Origin: Rhodospirillaceae bacterium
Lineage (GTDB): Bacteria; Pseudomonadota; Alphaproteobacteria; Dongiales; Dongiaceae
Length of the DNA: 23,090 bases
Assembly (NCBI GenBank): GCA_016794075.1
Contig: JAEUKU010000083.1
Location: forward strand, 1-23,090
Direction of reading: 5' to 3'
The position numbers and the translations under genes were made by a program. The notes under the pieces were generated by a model. That model made no database searches, was not told the origin of the DNA, and saw only the letters and a list, made by a program, of their open reading frames with translations. Shown in pieces: positions 7,771 through 15,864 of the stretch. How positions within the stretch are numbered: position 1 is the stretch's first letter; each line of letters starts with the position of its first letter.

Positions 7771-9171
7771 ATGACGAAGATGTGGGGCGACGAGCCCTAT
7801 TACGGTCTCGACGAGGAGTTCGATCCGCAGTGGTTCCTGACCGAGGACCAGAAGAAGCTGCAAAAGGAGCTGATCGAGGTCTGCCGCAAGGTGTTGCGGC
7901 CGAACGCGATTGAGAGCGACCGCAACAATACCTATCCGCGCAAGAACGTCGACGCGCTGGCCGAGCTGGGCCTGCTGGCCGCGATCGCGCCGAAGAAATA
8001 CGGCTGCCGCGCCGAGAACCATGTCGGCATCGTCATGATCGCCGAGACCATCGCGCGCTATGGCTGCCCGTCGACGGCGCTCATCTACATGATGCACATG
8101 GTGGCGGTGGCCGGGCTCGTCTATCGCGCGCACGGCAATGCCGAGATCCAGAAGCTGCTGCGGCGTATGGACAAGGACGCGCTGATCGGCACTGCCTCCT
8201 ACACCGACCCGGAGACCGGCGGGCATTTCTGGTACCCCAAGGTCTCGGGCGCCAAGCGCGTGCCGGAAGGTTGGCATGTGCAGAAGAAGGCCGCCTGGAC
8301 CACCTCCAGCGGCTATGCCGATTGGTACATTTCCCAGACCACCAGCCCGGATTTCAAGGGCAACTACGCCGACCTCTCGGTCTTCCTGTTTTACAAGGAC
8401 GAGGTGAAGGGCTCCGCCGGCAAGTGGGATGCCATGGGCATGCATGGCAACCAGTCCGGCCCGGTGGAGATCGACGCGATCATCCCCGCCGACCGCATCG
8501 TCGGGTGGCCTGGCGACGGCGCCAAGTCGAACGACGAGGCGATCGATCCGCTCGCCATGCTGATGTATGCCGGCTCCTATAACGGCGTCGCCTTGGCCTG
8601 CATCGACGTCGCCAAGCGCCACGTCACACGCAAGGCGCACGCGCAGTACGGCCGCCGCGTGGCCGACTATCCCACCATTCAGGACAGCTTCGGCCGCGCC
8701 GTGACCGACGCCCAGGCCTCACGCCTGTTCGCCTTCGGGCTCGCCAAGGCCCTCGACGACGCGACCGAGAACGGCTCGTGGGAGATCTACGAAAAGGACC
8801 CCAACGCAATGCCCCGGGCGAGGTTCTCGTCCTGGGCCTTCGAGGCGAAGCTGCTGTCGACGCGGCTCTCTTCCGTCGTCTCGGACATGATGCTGCAGGC
8901 CTGCGGCGGCCGCGGCTACATGCGGGACCTGGAACTGGAGCGTCTGGTGCGCGATTCCAAGGCCGGATGGGTCATGGGGCCGTCGAACGAGATCACCGCG
9001 CAGCTGATCGGCAAATGGGCGCTGTTCGGGCCCGAGGCCATCGACTGGTGGAACCAGCGGGTCGACGAGCCGGTCCTGATGAACGAGCTCGGCAAGCTGG
9101 ACGAGGCCGGCAAGCGGCGCATCATCGAGAAGCTGCGGTCCGAGCTGACTGCCGGCAAGGCGGCGCAATGA
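7771..9171 (+). CDS. Acyl-CoA-dehydrogenase-fold flavoprotein, probable two-component monooxygenase
   Basis: This 466-residue protein shows the three acyl-CoA dehydrogenase regions: an N-terminal helical domain (about 25-130), a middle beta domain (about 135-245, with GTASYTDPETGG and WDAMGMHGNQSGP), and a C-terminal helical domain ending with the family signature GGRGYMRDLELERLVRDSK. Dehydrogenases of the MCAD type carry the catalytic Glu in YEGT(S/N). Here the aligned stretch is VMGPSNEI, with M402 in place of Glu. Together with the flavin reductase that overlaps its stop, this favours a reduced-flavin-dependent monooxygenase of the DszC/HpaB kind over a dehydrogenase. The start is supported by GAGGGAGGA. 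It has an unusual charged insertion around residues 330-350. The substrate is unknown. Confidence 0.85.
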   Translation: MTKMWGDEPYYGLDEEFDPQWFLTEDQKKLQKELIEVCRKVLRPNAIESDRNNTYPRKNVDALAELGLLAAIAPKKYGCRAENHVGIVMIAETIARYGCPSTALIYMMHMVAVAGLVYRAHGNAEIQKLLRRMDKDALIGTASYTDPETGGHFWYPKVSGAKRVPEGWHVQKKAAWTTSSGYADWYISQTTSPDFKGNYADLSVFLFYKDEVKGSAGKWDAMGMHGNQSGPVEIDAIIPADRIVGWPGDGAKSNDEAIDPLAMLMYAGSYNGVALACIDVAKRHVTRKAHAQYGRRVADYPTIQDSFGRAVTDAQASRLFAFGLAKALDDATENGSWEIYEKDPNAMPRARFSSWAFEAKLLSTRLSSVVSDMMLQACGGRGYMRDLELERLVRDSKAGWVMGPSNEITAQLIGKWALFGPEAIDWWNQRVDEPVLMNELGKLDEAGKRRIIEKLRSELTAGKAAQ

Positions 9172-9674
9172 ACGCGGCGGCGCATGAGGATGTGGCGACG
9201 CTGAAGCGGGCCTTCGGCAGCTTCGCCACCGGCATCACCATCGTCACCGGGCTGCGCCCGGACGGCGCGCCCTTCGGCCTCACCGCCAGCTCATTCCAGG
9301 CGGTCAGCCTCGCCCCGCCGCTGGTACTCTACAATGTGCAGCGTGGCGCCGCGAGCCTGGAATTCCTGGCGCAGCGGCAGTTGTTCTGCGCCAACGTCCT
9401 GCGCCGCGACCAGGCCTGGATGGCGCGGCAATTCGCCGAGCGCCGGCCGGACCGCTTCACCGGGGTGGATTGGGCTCCCGGCCGGGAGGGCTGTCCCGTC
9501 ATCGACGGCGCGCTGGCATCCTTCGAATGCCGGTTGTGGAACACCTATGATGGCGGCGACCATGTCATCGTCATCGGCAACGTCCTGCGGCAGAGCCATG
9601 CCGAGGAGGGCGAGCCCCTGGTCTATTTCCGCGGCTCGTTCCTGGAACGGGCCGAACAACAGCTCCGCGCCTAG
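9168..9674 (+). CDS. Flavin reductase (FMN-binding split-barrel family)
   Basis: This 168-residue protein matches the small flavin reductases of two-component monooxygenases (HpaC/DszD type), which reduce FMN or FAD with NAD(P)H and hand it to the oxygenase. The fold signature is plain: KRAFGSFATGITIVTG near the start, then PFGLTASSFQAVSLAPPLVL. The end shows GDHVIVIGNVLRQSH followed by PLVYFRGSF. Its ATG overlaps the stop of the upstream flavoprotein as ATGA, so the two are translationally coupled and very likely work together. The reading frame is open further upstream to 8778, but that part lies inside the flavoprotein gene and is not part of this protein. Confidence 0.92.
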   Translation: MNAAAHEDVATLKRAFGSFATGITIVTGLRPDGAPFGLTASSFQAVSLAPPLVLYNVQRGAASLEFLAQRQLFCANVLRRDQAWMARQFAERRPDRFTGVDWAPGREGCPVIDGALASFECRLWNTYDGGDHVIVIGNVLRQSHAEEGEPLVYFRGSFLERAEQQLRA

Positions 9675-9697
9675 GCGGCGCGGAAGGAGGAAGCGAC

Positions 9698-10228
9698 ATG
9701 AACATCGTCACCCCCGGCCTCACCGGCCACGTGACCTTCGACCCCCCGCCCGCCCAGCTGGCCGGCCTCGGCATGAAGCCGGAGCTGGTCGTCGCCCCGG
9801 CGGAGGACGAGCGGATCTGGGTGGAGCTGGAGCCGAACGTCTGGTTTCGCCCGCTCTTCTTCGACATGAACGGCGGCGGCCACGGCGAAGTGCTGCGCGT
9901 CAAGCGCGGCGGCATTCTCTCGCGCCACAAGCACTCGACGCCGGTCCACGGCATCGTGCTGAAAGGACAGTGGCGCTATCTCGAACATAGCTGGGTGGCG
10001 ACGCCGGGCGCCTACGTCATGGAGCCGCCGGGCGAGATCCACACCCTCACCTGCGACAACGACGACGAGATGCAAACGGCCTTCATCATCCTCGGGCCCA
10101 CCCTCTATCTCGACGAGCAGGACCGGGTGACGCTGATCGAGGACAATTTCCACCTCATCGAGACGGCCCGGAAGCATTACATCAAGGTTGGCCTCGGCGC
10201 CGACTTCGTAAAGCAGTTCATTCGCTGA
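9698..10228 (+). CDS. Cupin protein of the 2,4'-dihydroxyacetophenone dioxygenase-like family
   Basis: This 176-residue single-cupin protein has motif 1 as GGILSRHKHSTPVHGIVLKG and motif 2 as PGAYVMEPPGEIHTL. Candidate metal ligands are H77, H79, E96 and H115. The spacing is like that of 2,4'-dihydroxyacetophenone dioxygenase, an iron enzyme that cleaves a C-C bond next to a carbonyl. The strand WRYLEHSWVATPG also fits that family. Many relatives are uncharacterised, so the true substrate need not be aromatic. The start has an excellent GGAGG site. The gene is 23 bases after the flavin reductase and 81 bases before the FAD/GcvT gene, in one apparent operon. Confidence 0.82.
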   Translation: MNIVTPGLTGHVTFDPPPAQLAGLGMKPELVVAPAEDERIWVELEPNVWFRPLFFDMNGGGHGEVLRVKRGGILSRHKHSTPVHGIVLKGQWRYLEHSWVATPGAYVMEPPGEIHTLTCDNDDEMQTAFIILGPTLYLDEQDRVTLIEDNFHLIETARKHYIKVGLGADFVKQFIR

Positions 10229-10235
10229 CGCGCGC

Positions 10236-10263
10236 CGCGGCGCCGGGGACGCCCGGCGCCGCG
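10236..10263 (+). terminator. Strong intercistronic hairpin inside the operon
   Basis: A 12-base-pair perfect GC-only stem (CGCGGCGCCGGG with CCCGGCGCCGCG) and a four-base loop begin eight bases after the cupin stop. No T-run follows, so it is not a canonical terminator. It may slow decay of the upstream mRNA or lower expression of the long downstream gene. Confidence 0.45.
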
Positions 10264-10309
10264 ATGCCCTCTCGCCCACGCAGATTTCCCCAAGTATTCG
10301 AGCTCATCC

Positions 10310-12757
10310 ATGTCCGCAGATCTCCCGAGCCAGGCCGAAATCGTCATCATCGGCGGGGGCGCCATCGGCTGCTCCATCGCCTACCACCTGACCAAGCTCG
10401 GGTATAAGGACGTGGTTCTGCTTGAGCGCGGCACACTGACCTGCGGCACCTCCTGGCACGCCGCCGGCCTGGTGATGCAGCTGCGCGCCACGCACACGAT
10501 GACCGAGCTGTGCCGCTATAGCGCCGATCTGTACGAGAAGCTCGAGGCCGAGACCGGCCAGGCAACGGGATTCCGCCGCAGCGGCAGCCTCCCCGTCGCG
10601 CGCACGGAGGCGCGCTTCCACGAGATCAAGCGCCTGGCCTCGCTCGGCCGCTATTTCGACGTGCCCGTCGACATCCTGACGCCCAAGCAGGTCGCCGAGC
10701 ACTATCCGCTGATGGACGTGTCACGCATCGTCGGCGGCCTGTTCATACCCGGCGACGGGCAGACCAACCCGATCGACACCACCATGGCGCTGGCCAAGGG
10801 CGCCCGAATGCGCGGCGCCCGCATCGTCGAGCGCTGCAAGGTCACCGGGCTCGAGGCCGAGAACGGCACGGTCAAGAAGGTCAGGACCGAGCATGGCGAT
10901 ATCCTTTGCGACAAGATCGTGCTCTGTGGCGGCCTGTGGTCGCGCGACTTGGCGGCGATGATCGGCGTCAACGTGCCTCTTTTCGCCTCCGAGCACATGT
11001 ATGTGACCACCGCACCGATGGAAGGCGTGCGGCCGAACCTGCCGGTGATCCGCGACACCGACGGCTACGTCTATATCAAGGAGGATGCGGGCAAGCTGCT
11101 CGTCGGCGCCTTCGAGCCGCGCTGCAAGCCGCTAGCGGTGGAGGATCTTCCGGCCCGGTTCGAGTTCGGCGAATTGCCTGAGGATTGGGACCATTTCGCC
11201 TTGCCGATGTCGAAGGCGATCGAACTCGTCCCCGCCCTGGAGAATGCCCAGATCCGCCACTTCCTCAACGGCCCGGAGAGTTTCACGCCGGACAACAAGT
11301 TCATTCTCGGTGAGGCCCCGGAGGTGCGGAATTTCTACGTCGCCGCCGGCTTCAACTCGCAGGGCATCCTGAGCGCGGCTGGTGTCGGCCGGGCCATGGC
11401 CGATTGGATCAGCAGCGGCGAACCACAGATGGACCTCTCCGAAGTCGACATCGCCCGATTCGCGCGGTTCCAGGTCAACCGCCGCTATCTGAAGGAGCGC
11501 ATCGGCGAGAGCCTCGGCCTGCTTTATGCGATGCACTGGCCGCACCGCCAGGTGGAATCGGCACGTCCGGTACGCCAGACCGCGCTGCATGAGCGCCTGA
11601 AGGCTCGCAATGCCTGCTTCGGCGAAACGGCAGGATGGGAGCGCGCCAATTGGTATGCTCCGGCGGGCATGACGCCCGTCTACGAATATTCCTATGGCCG
11701 GCAGAACTGGTTCGAGGCGGTGGGCGGCGAGCACCGCGCGGTGCGCGAGCGGGTCGGCCTGTTCGACCTGTCCTCCTTCGCCAAATTCCAGATCGAGGGG
11801 CCGGACGCCGAAAGCGAGCTGCAGCGGCTCTGCGGCAACAATGTCGCCGTCCCGGTGGGCAAGATCGTCTACACGCAGATGCTGAACGCTCGCGGCGGCA
11901 TCCAGGCCGACGTGACGGTGTCGCGGCTCGGCGAAGACCGCTTCTGGGTGGTCACCGCGGCGGCCAACCAGGTCCGCGATCTGACCTGGATCCGCCGCAA
12001 CATCCGGCGCGACGCCCGGGTGACGATCAACGACGTCACCTCCAGCCATGGCGTGCTATCCGTCATGGGCCCGAATGCGCGACAGTTGCTGCAGCGGCTG
12101 TCGCCCAACGACTTCTCCAACGCGGCTTTCCCCTTCGGCACCCTGCAGCAGGTCGAGATCGGCTACGGAATGGCGCTCGCGTTCCGCGTCACCTATGTGG
12201 GCGAACTGGGCTGGGAGCTCTACATCCCGACCGAGTTCATGGGACCGATCTTCGACCTGATCGAGGCGGAAGGGCGCGATCTCGGATTGCGCCTCGCGGG
12301 CTATCACGCGCTGGATTCGCTGCGCTCCGAGAAGGGCTACCGGCATTGGGGCCACGACATCTCGCCGACCGAGACGCCTTTCGAGGCGGGGCTCGGCTTC
12401 GCTGTCGACCTGACGCGCAAAGGCGATTTCATCGGCCGCGCGGCGCTGGAGGCGCAGAAGGCGAAGCCGCTGACGCGGCGCCTAGTGCATTTCCGCATGC
12501 GGAACCCGGAGCCGATCCTGTTCCACGACGAGCCCATCTATCGGGACGGCAAGATTATCGGCCGCATAAGCTCCGGCAGCTATGGATACAGCATCGGCAG
12601 CGCGGTCGGCATGGGCTATCTGGAATGTGCCGACGGTGTCACAGCCGACTTCGTCACTTCGGGCGGCTATGAGATCGAGATTGCCGCGGAGCGTTTTCCT
12701 TCTGTGGCATCTTTGAAGCCATTTTATGACCCGACGTCGCTTCGGATTCGGATGTAA
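10310..12757 (+). CDS. Dimethylglycine/sarcosine dehydrogenase-like FAD protein with GcvT domain
   Basis: This 815-residue protein fuses an N-terminal D-amino-acid-oxidase-type FAD domain (about 8-375, starting IVIIGGGAIGCSIAYHL) to a folate-binding GcvT aminomethyltransferase half (about 440-815). The latter includes YVGELGWELYIPTE and KPLTRRLVHFRM. CGTSWHAAGL carries H50, which aligns with the histidine that binds FAD covalently in dimethylglycine dehydrogenase. Relatives oxidatively demethylate N-methyl amino acids and pass the one-carbon unit to tetrahydrofolate. A secondary or tertiary N-methyl amine acid is therefore the likely substrate class, but not a specific one. Length is normal for the family. 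The start ATG has a weak ribosome site, and a GC hairpin precedes it. Confidence 0.9.
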   Translation: MSADLPSQAEIVIIGGGAIGCSIAYHLTKLGYKDVVLLERGTLTCGTSWHAAGLVMQLRATHTMTELCRYSADLYEKLEAETGQATGFRRSGSLPVARTEARFHEIKRLASLGRYFDVPVDILTPKQVAEHYPLMDVSRIVGGLFIPGDGQTNPIDTTMALAKGARMRGARIVERCKVTGLEAENGTVKKVRTEHGDILCDKIVLCGGLWSRDLAAMIGVNVPLFASEHMYVTTAPMEGVRPNLPVIRDTDGYVYIKEDAGKLLVGAFEPRCKPLAVEDLPARFEFGELPEDWDHFALPMSKAIELVPALENAQIRHFLNGPESFTPDNKFILGEAPEVRNFYVAAGFNSQGILSAAGVGRAMADWISSGEPQMDLSEVDIARFARFQVNRRYLKERIGESLGLLYAMHWPHRQVESARPVRQTALHERLKARNACFGETAGWERANWYAPAGMTPVYEYSYGRQNWFEAVGGEHRAVRERVGLFDLSSFAKFQIEGPDAESELQRLCGNNVAVPVGKIVYTQMLNARGGIQADVTVSRLGEDRFWVVTAAANQVRDLTWIRRNIRRDARVTINDVTSSHGVLSVMGPNARQLLQRLSPNDFSNAAFPFGTLQQVEIGYGMALAFRVTYVGELGWELYIPTEFMGPIFDLIEAEGRDLGLRLAGYHALDSLRSEKGYRHWGHDISPTETPFEAGLGFAVDLTRKGDFIGRAALEAQKAKPLTRRLVHFRMRNPEPILFHDEPIYRDGKIIGRISSGSYGYSIGSAVGMGYLECADGVTADFVTSGGYEIEIAAERFPSVASLKPFYDPTSLRIRM

Positions 12758-13490
12758 AAAGCAACCTTTGAGAACAACCTCTGTGCCGACCCAGATCTGA
12801 CGGATGTGAGTCAATCTGGCAAGGAGCACTGAAGCGCAAACTGGACCTGCCACGGAGCGACTGCCTGTTCCGCGCAGCTTGAGCCAGCAGTTTGGCCGCG
12901 ACCAGTTCGCTACGGTTGATCATTGGGAAAATACAGTGCCGCCAGGACCCTCGAATCATAGTTCGGTCGGTGTTTGATGCGTTGTATCTTCGGAGCCAGG
13001 GAGCTTCGGAGACCCATACAACGCCCTCGACCAAGTAGGTCGTTGCCGGGCAGCCAATCGTTGTCGTGGTCATGGTGATGCGCATGGTGCCCTCCTGGGT
13101 GCACTCCACGCTATAGACCAGACCGAGGTCTAGGATACTCTCGCCAGCTCGGGCGCCAGCATGAACATGGCGAGCAGGATGTAGCCGACGCCCATCCACC
13201 CCATCGTTGCAAAACGACTGTAAGAACTTCGCGCGAGAAAAATCTACTTGATGGATCCTTTTGATAGGGAACTCGCGTCAGCATGGCGTTGCGTTGGACA
13301 GCGAGGTGAAGATGTGCATACCTTGCATCCATCCGAGCAACCAAAGATAAGGCTGGCCAAGTGAACCAGCGCACCACCCTGATTGTGCTCCTAAAGGACG
13401 GTGCCAAAAGAAGCGCCATGGCCGGTGCGGCCTGCGCAAGAGATTTTCGACGCACGCAAGCCGAATGCTGAACATTAGCCGGACGGTTCC
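12758..13490. other. 733-base stretch without an intact gene
   Basis: Between the FAD/GcvT gene and the NsrR-like gene I see only short open frames without consistent coding character on either strand, apart from the DUF59 fragment at 13020-13139. Minus-strand fragments on either side of it, for example QPYLWLLGWMQGMHIFTSL near 13340, and a hydrophobic run MGVGYILLAMFMLAPELA near 13160-13210, look like pieces of lost membrane proteins. They cannot be assigned. The stretch is less GC-rich than its flanks and reads as decayed sequence. Confidence 0.6.
13020..13139 (-). pseudogene. Remnant of a DUF59/MIP18 metal-sulfur cluster assembly gene
   Basis: On the minus strand this segment reads LDLGLVYSVECTQEGTMRI followed by TTIGCPATTYLVEGV. 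It matches the core of the DUF59/MIP18 family (SufT/PaaD-like), whose members have (V/I)DLGLVY, then a strand pair and the SPGCP motif with the conserved cysteine. The normal N-terminus and the C-terminal half with its VWDPPW-type motif are missing or garbled (VWVSEAPW follows), and no start codon sits correctly. DUF59 genes often neighbour nsrR-controlled nitric oxide defence genes, and here the remnant lies just upstream of the nsrR-like gene. Confidence 0.6.
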
Positions 13491-13964
13491 ATGCGCCTGA
13501 CCACATTTTCAGACTACGCGCTGCGCGTATTGATGTATGCGGCAAGCACGGGCGATCGGCTCATCACCATCGAGGAGACCGCGAAGGTTTACAACGTCTC
13601 TCGCACCCATCTCATGAAGGTGGTCAACATTCTCGCGCGTGCCGGCTACATCAAAGGCGTAAGAGGTCGCTTGGGCGGCTTCACGCTGGCAAAGCCACCG
13701 GAAGAGATCAATCTGGGTGCCGTATTGCGGACCACCGAGGCAGACTTCTCCCTGGTCGAATGTTTCGCTACCGGCAACCAGTGCGTCCTCACCAACACCT
13801 GCCGCCTGCCGCAGATTCTGAACGAAGCGCTCGGTTCCTTCATCACCACATTGGATCGTTATACACTGGCCGATATCGTCCTCACCAAGCGGGATTTCGC
13901 CCCGCGGCGTGGGCCAAAGAGATTGCGCGGTCCTGACGCCGTCGCGCCGAGGCCTCGCCGCTAA
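13491..13964 (+). CDS. nsrR: NsrR-like Rrf2-family nitric oxide-sensing regulator
   Basis: This 157-residue protein begins MRLTTFSDYALRVLMYAAS, the classic Rrf2 winged-helix start, with VSRTHLMKVVNILARAGYI as the recognition region. Three cysteines, C91, C98 and C104 (VECFATGNQCVLTNTCRL), are placed as in NsrR, whose iron-sulfur cluster reacts with nitric oxide and releases DNA. The basic C-terminal tail (PRRGPKRLRG onwards) is longer than usual. The stop overlaps the last bases of the convergent DUF2189 gene. The ribosome site is weak. NsrR normally represses nitric oxide detoxification and related respiratory genes, and the cbb3 operon next to it is a possible target. The symbol is given by family resemblance. 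Confidence 0.85.
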   Translation: MRLTTFSDYALRVLMYAASTGDRLITIEETAKVYNVSRTHLMKVVNILARAGYIKGVRGRLGGFTLAKPPEEINLGAVLRTTEADFSLVECFATGNQCVLTNTCRLPQILNEALGSFITTLDRYTLADIVLTKRDFAPRRGPKRLRGPDAVAPRPRR

Positions 13965-14761
13965 GTCGTCCGGCTGCCGCGGCATACCGCCACATAGGCG
14001 TGCCAGGTTCCGTGACCGAGCAGCGGGAAGACGACGATCAGAGCGGCCAGCCCAGTCGCCACGCACAATGCGAACAGGCCGGCCACGATCGCGCCCCAGG
14101 TCAGCATCACGTTGAGATTGTTCCACACCAGAGCCATGCTCGTTCCCATCGCAGTCAGCGCATCTGTGCGTTCGTCGAGCAGCATGGGAACCGAGAACGC
14201 GCTAATGGCGAAGGAAAACGCCGCGAACACTCCGCCGACCAAGCCGCCGACGACCATCAGCGCCCCGCCCAGCGGCGTTGTGAACATCGTGCCTGCGACA
14301 GCCCCCAGATCGGAAAAAGGCAGCAAGCCGAAGAATAGCGCATAGAGCAGCACGGCGGCGCGCATCCACACCAGAAGCAGCAAACACAGGAGCAAGCCGG
14401 TGAATAGAATCTGACTGCCGGAGCGCGGCCTGACAATAATCATGTCCTGCAGTGTGACCGGCTCCCCTGCCGCAATACGACGGCTCTTCTCGTAAAGGCC
14501 AATTGCGAGGGCCGGCCCGACCACCATGAACCCGGCCAACGCCGGAAACAGGACATAGTCGAGGGCCAGCGCAAACAGCCCGGCAATAACGGCGAGCGAC
14601 GCGATGAACACCGCCAGGCCGTAGCTCAAGCTCAGGCCGGGCCTCGCCTTCAGATCGCGCCATCCTGCATAGAGCCAATCAAAGGCCGCCGACGCCGGCA
14701 GGTCTCGCCCAAGCGTATGAGCGCGCGGCAAGGGTGGGACGATCTCCGGTATTCTGGTCAT
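13961..14761 (-). CDS. DUF2189 integral membrane protein
   Basis: This 266-residue protein has a soluble N-terminal stretch ending at DLKARPGLSLSYGLAVFIA and about six hydrophobic segments. Family-typical pieces are FPALAGFMVVGPALAIGLYE, SAFSVPMLLDE and PLLGHGTWHAYVAV. DUF2189 proteins have no settled function but repeatedly sit at the end of cbb3 oxidase operons in alphaproteobacteria, as here. The gene starts 27 bases after the 61-residue membrane protein. Its stop overlaps that of the convergent nsrR-like gene by four bases, leaving no room for a terminator between them. Confidence 0.88.
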   Translation of the reverse strand: MTRIPEIVPPLPRAHTLGRDLPASAAFDWLYAGWRDLKARPGLSLSYGLAVFIASLAVIAGLFALALDYVLFPALAGFMVVGPALAIGLYEKSRRIAAGEPVTLQDMIIVRPRSGSQILFTGLLLCLLLLVWMRAAVLLYALFFGLLPFSDLGAVAGTMFTTPLGGALMVVGGLVGGVFAAFSFAISAFSVPMLLDERTDALTAMGTSMALVWNNLNVMLTWGAIVAGLFALCVATGLAALIVVFPLLGHGTWHAYVAVCRGSRTT

Positions 14762-14788
14762 GATAGGTGCCCTGTCCCGGTCCGAGGT

Positions 14789-14974
14789 TCAACAGGCGGA
14801 TTGCGCCGCCCGGTAGGCGCCTGCCACCCTGCCCGCTTCCTTGAGATGTGGCACGCAATCTGGTTGCGATGTGATGGCGACCGCGACCAGGTGGGCATTG
14901 GCTAGGATGAACAGCAGGATGCCGGCGGCAAGCGCGAGCCCTATCGCAATCCGCGCCTTTGCTCGCTGCCTCAT
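14789..14974 (-). CDS. 61-residue membrane protein in the cbb3 oxidase operon
   Basis: The short protein has a basic start (MRQRAKAR), one hydrophobic segment at about residues 9-33, and a short periplasm-sized tail with SQPDCVPHLKEAG and a C-terminal cysteine. Its ATG overlaps the ccoP stop as ATGA, so it is translationally coupled to the oxidase genes. I do not recognise a named family. It is not FixH by length. The two cysteines on the likely outer side could form a disulfide or bind a metal during oxidase assembly, but that is inference. Confidence 0.7.
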   Translation of the reverse strand: MRQRAKARIAIGLALAAGILLFILANAHLVAVAITSQPDCVPHLKEAGRVAGAYRAAQSAC

Positions 14975-15864
14975 CGCCTGGCGCCCTCCGGCCACGACCG
15001 CAGATCGCGGATGTAGAGCGCCAGGATCTTGCGTTCCAGTTCCGCCAGCCGATGTTCCCAGGCGGGCATGTGGCCCTTCCGCCCATAGAAGATCGTGCGG
15101 AAGACCGTCTGCGGGTCGCCGCCATAGAGCCAGAAACTGTCCGACAGGTTCGGCGCACCCGCATCGCTGTTGCCCTGGCCATTGTCGCCATGGCAGGCGG
15201 CGCAGTTCGCGGCGAAGATCTCCTTGCCGGCGGCCACTGCCTGCGAGTGGCTCGCCGCAGCCGACACTGGCTCGGCCAGCGAGCGCACATAGGCCGCAAC
15301 CTGCAGGATCGCCTCTCGATCCAGGATCTGGTCGTGACCGAAGGCCGGCATTTCGCTCACCCGCGTGTCGGGATGGGGCGCGTTGACACCCACCCTCAAT
15401 GTTTCGGCGATTGACTCCGGCGCGCCGCCCCACAGCCAAGCGTCATCCACCAGGCTCGGATAGCCGGGCCCGCCGCGGCCGGCGGCGCCATGACAGGCGC
15501 TGCAATTGTCGCCGAACAGCGCGCTTCCCGCCCCCCGCACCACGCGCATGAGCGCCTCATCTGCCTCGATCTCCGCAAAGTCCGCGGCGGCGATCCTGCG
15601 CCTCCATCCTGCCTGCTGCTGCTCCGCTTCCGCCAGCTTCTGCACCACAGTTGTGCGCTGGTCGACGCCGAGCAGGCCCCGCGTATAGGTGTCACCCAGC
15701 GGCCAGGCGGGCATCAGGACCCAGAACACGACTGAAAACAGAGCCGCCGCGCCGAGAAACCACCACACTGGGGTCGGCACCGGGCGGTTCAGCTCCGTGA
15801 TGCCGTTCCACTCATGGCCGATCGTCATATGACCGGTGTGGGGATCGCGCTCCCTTATCGCCAT
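14971..15864 (-). CDS. ccoP: cbb3 cytochrome c oxidase subunit III (di-heme cytochrome c)
   Basis: This 297-residue protein has a cytoplasmic start, one membrane anchor at about residues 32-54 (PVWWFLGAAALFSVVFWVLM), and two periplasmic cytochrome c domains. Heme c attachment sites are CSACH at 121-125 and CAACH at 221-225. M172 (EMPAFGHD) and M266 (HMPAWEH) are the likely axial ligands. It passes electrons from cytochrome c toward CcoO and CcoN in the high-affinity oxidase of low-oxygen respiration. The start overlaps the ccoQ end by ten bases and the stop overlaps the next small gene, so the operon is tightly packed. The length is normal. Confidence 0.95.
   Translation of the reverse strand: MAIRERDPHTGHMTIGHEWNGITELNRPVPTPVWWFLGAAALFSVVFWVLMPAWPLGDTYTRGLLGVDQRTTVVQKLAEAEQQQAGWRRRIAAADFAEIEADEALMRVVRGAGSALFGDNCSACHGAAGRGGPGYPSLVDDAWLWGGAPESIAETLRVGVNAPHPDTRVSEMPAFGHDQILDREAILQVAAYVRSLAEPVSAAASHSQAVAAGKEIFAANCAACHGDNGQGNSDAGAPNLSDSFWLYGGDPQTVFRTIFYGRKGHMPAWEHRLAELERKILALYIRDLRSWPEGARR

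Noticed and set aside
8778..9167. Upstream extension of the flavin reductase frame inside the flavoprotein gene.
   Set aside because: These 390 bases encode the flavoprotein C-terminus in another frame. The reductase family begins at the ATG overlapping the flavoprotein stop.
12910..13104. Histidine-rich minus-strand frame starting MHPGGHHAHHHDHDND, a possible metal-binding peptide.
   Set aside because: It lies out of frame over the DUF59 remnant, which explains the bases better, and no ribosome site or downstream coding signal supports it.
13464..13476. AATG...CATT inverted repeat before nsrR, considered as an autoregulatory site.
   Set aside because: The four-base arms are too short to stand out from chance and do not match the NsrR-like half-site seen upstream of ccoN.
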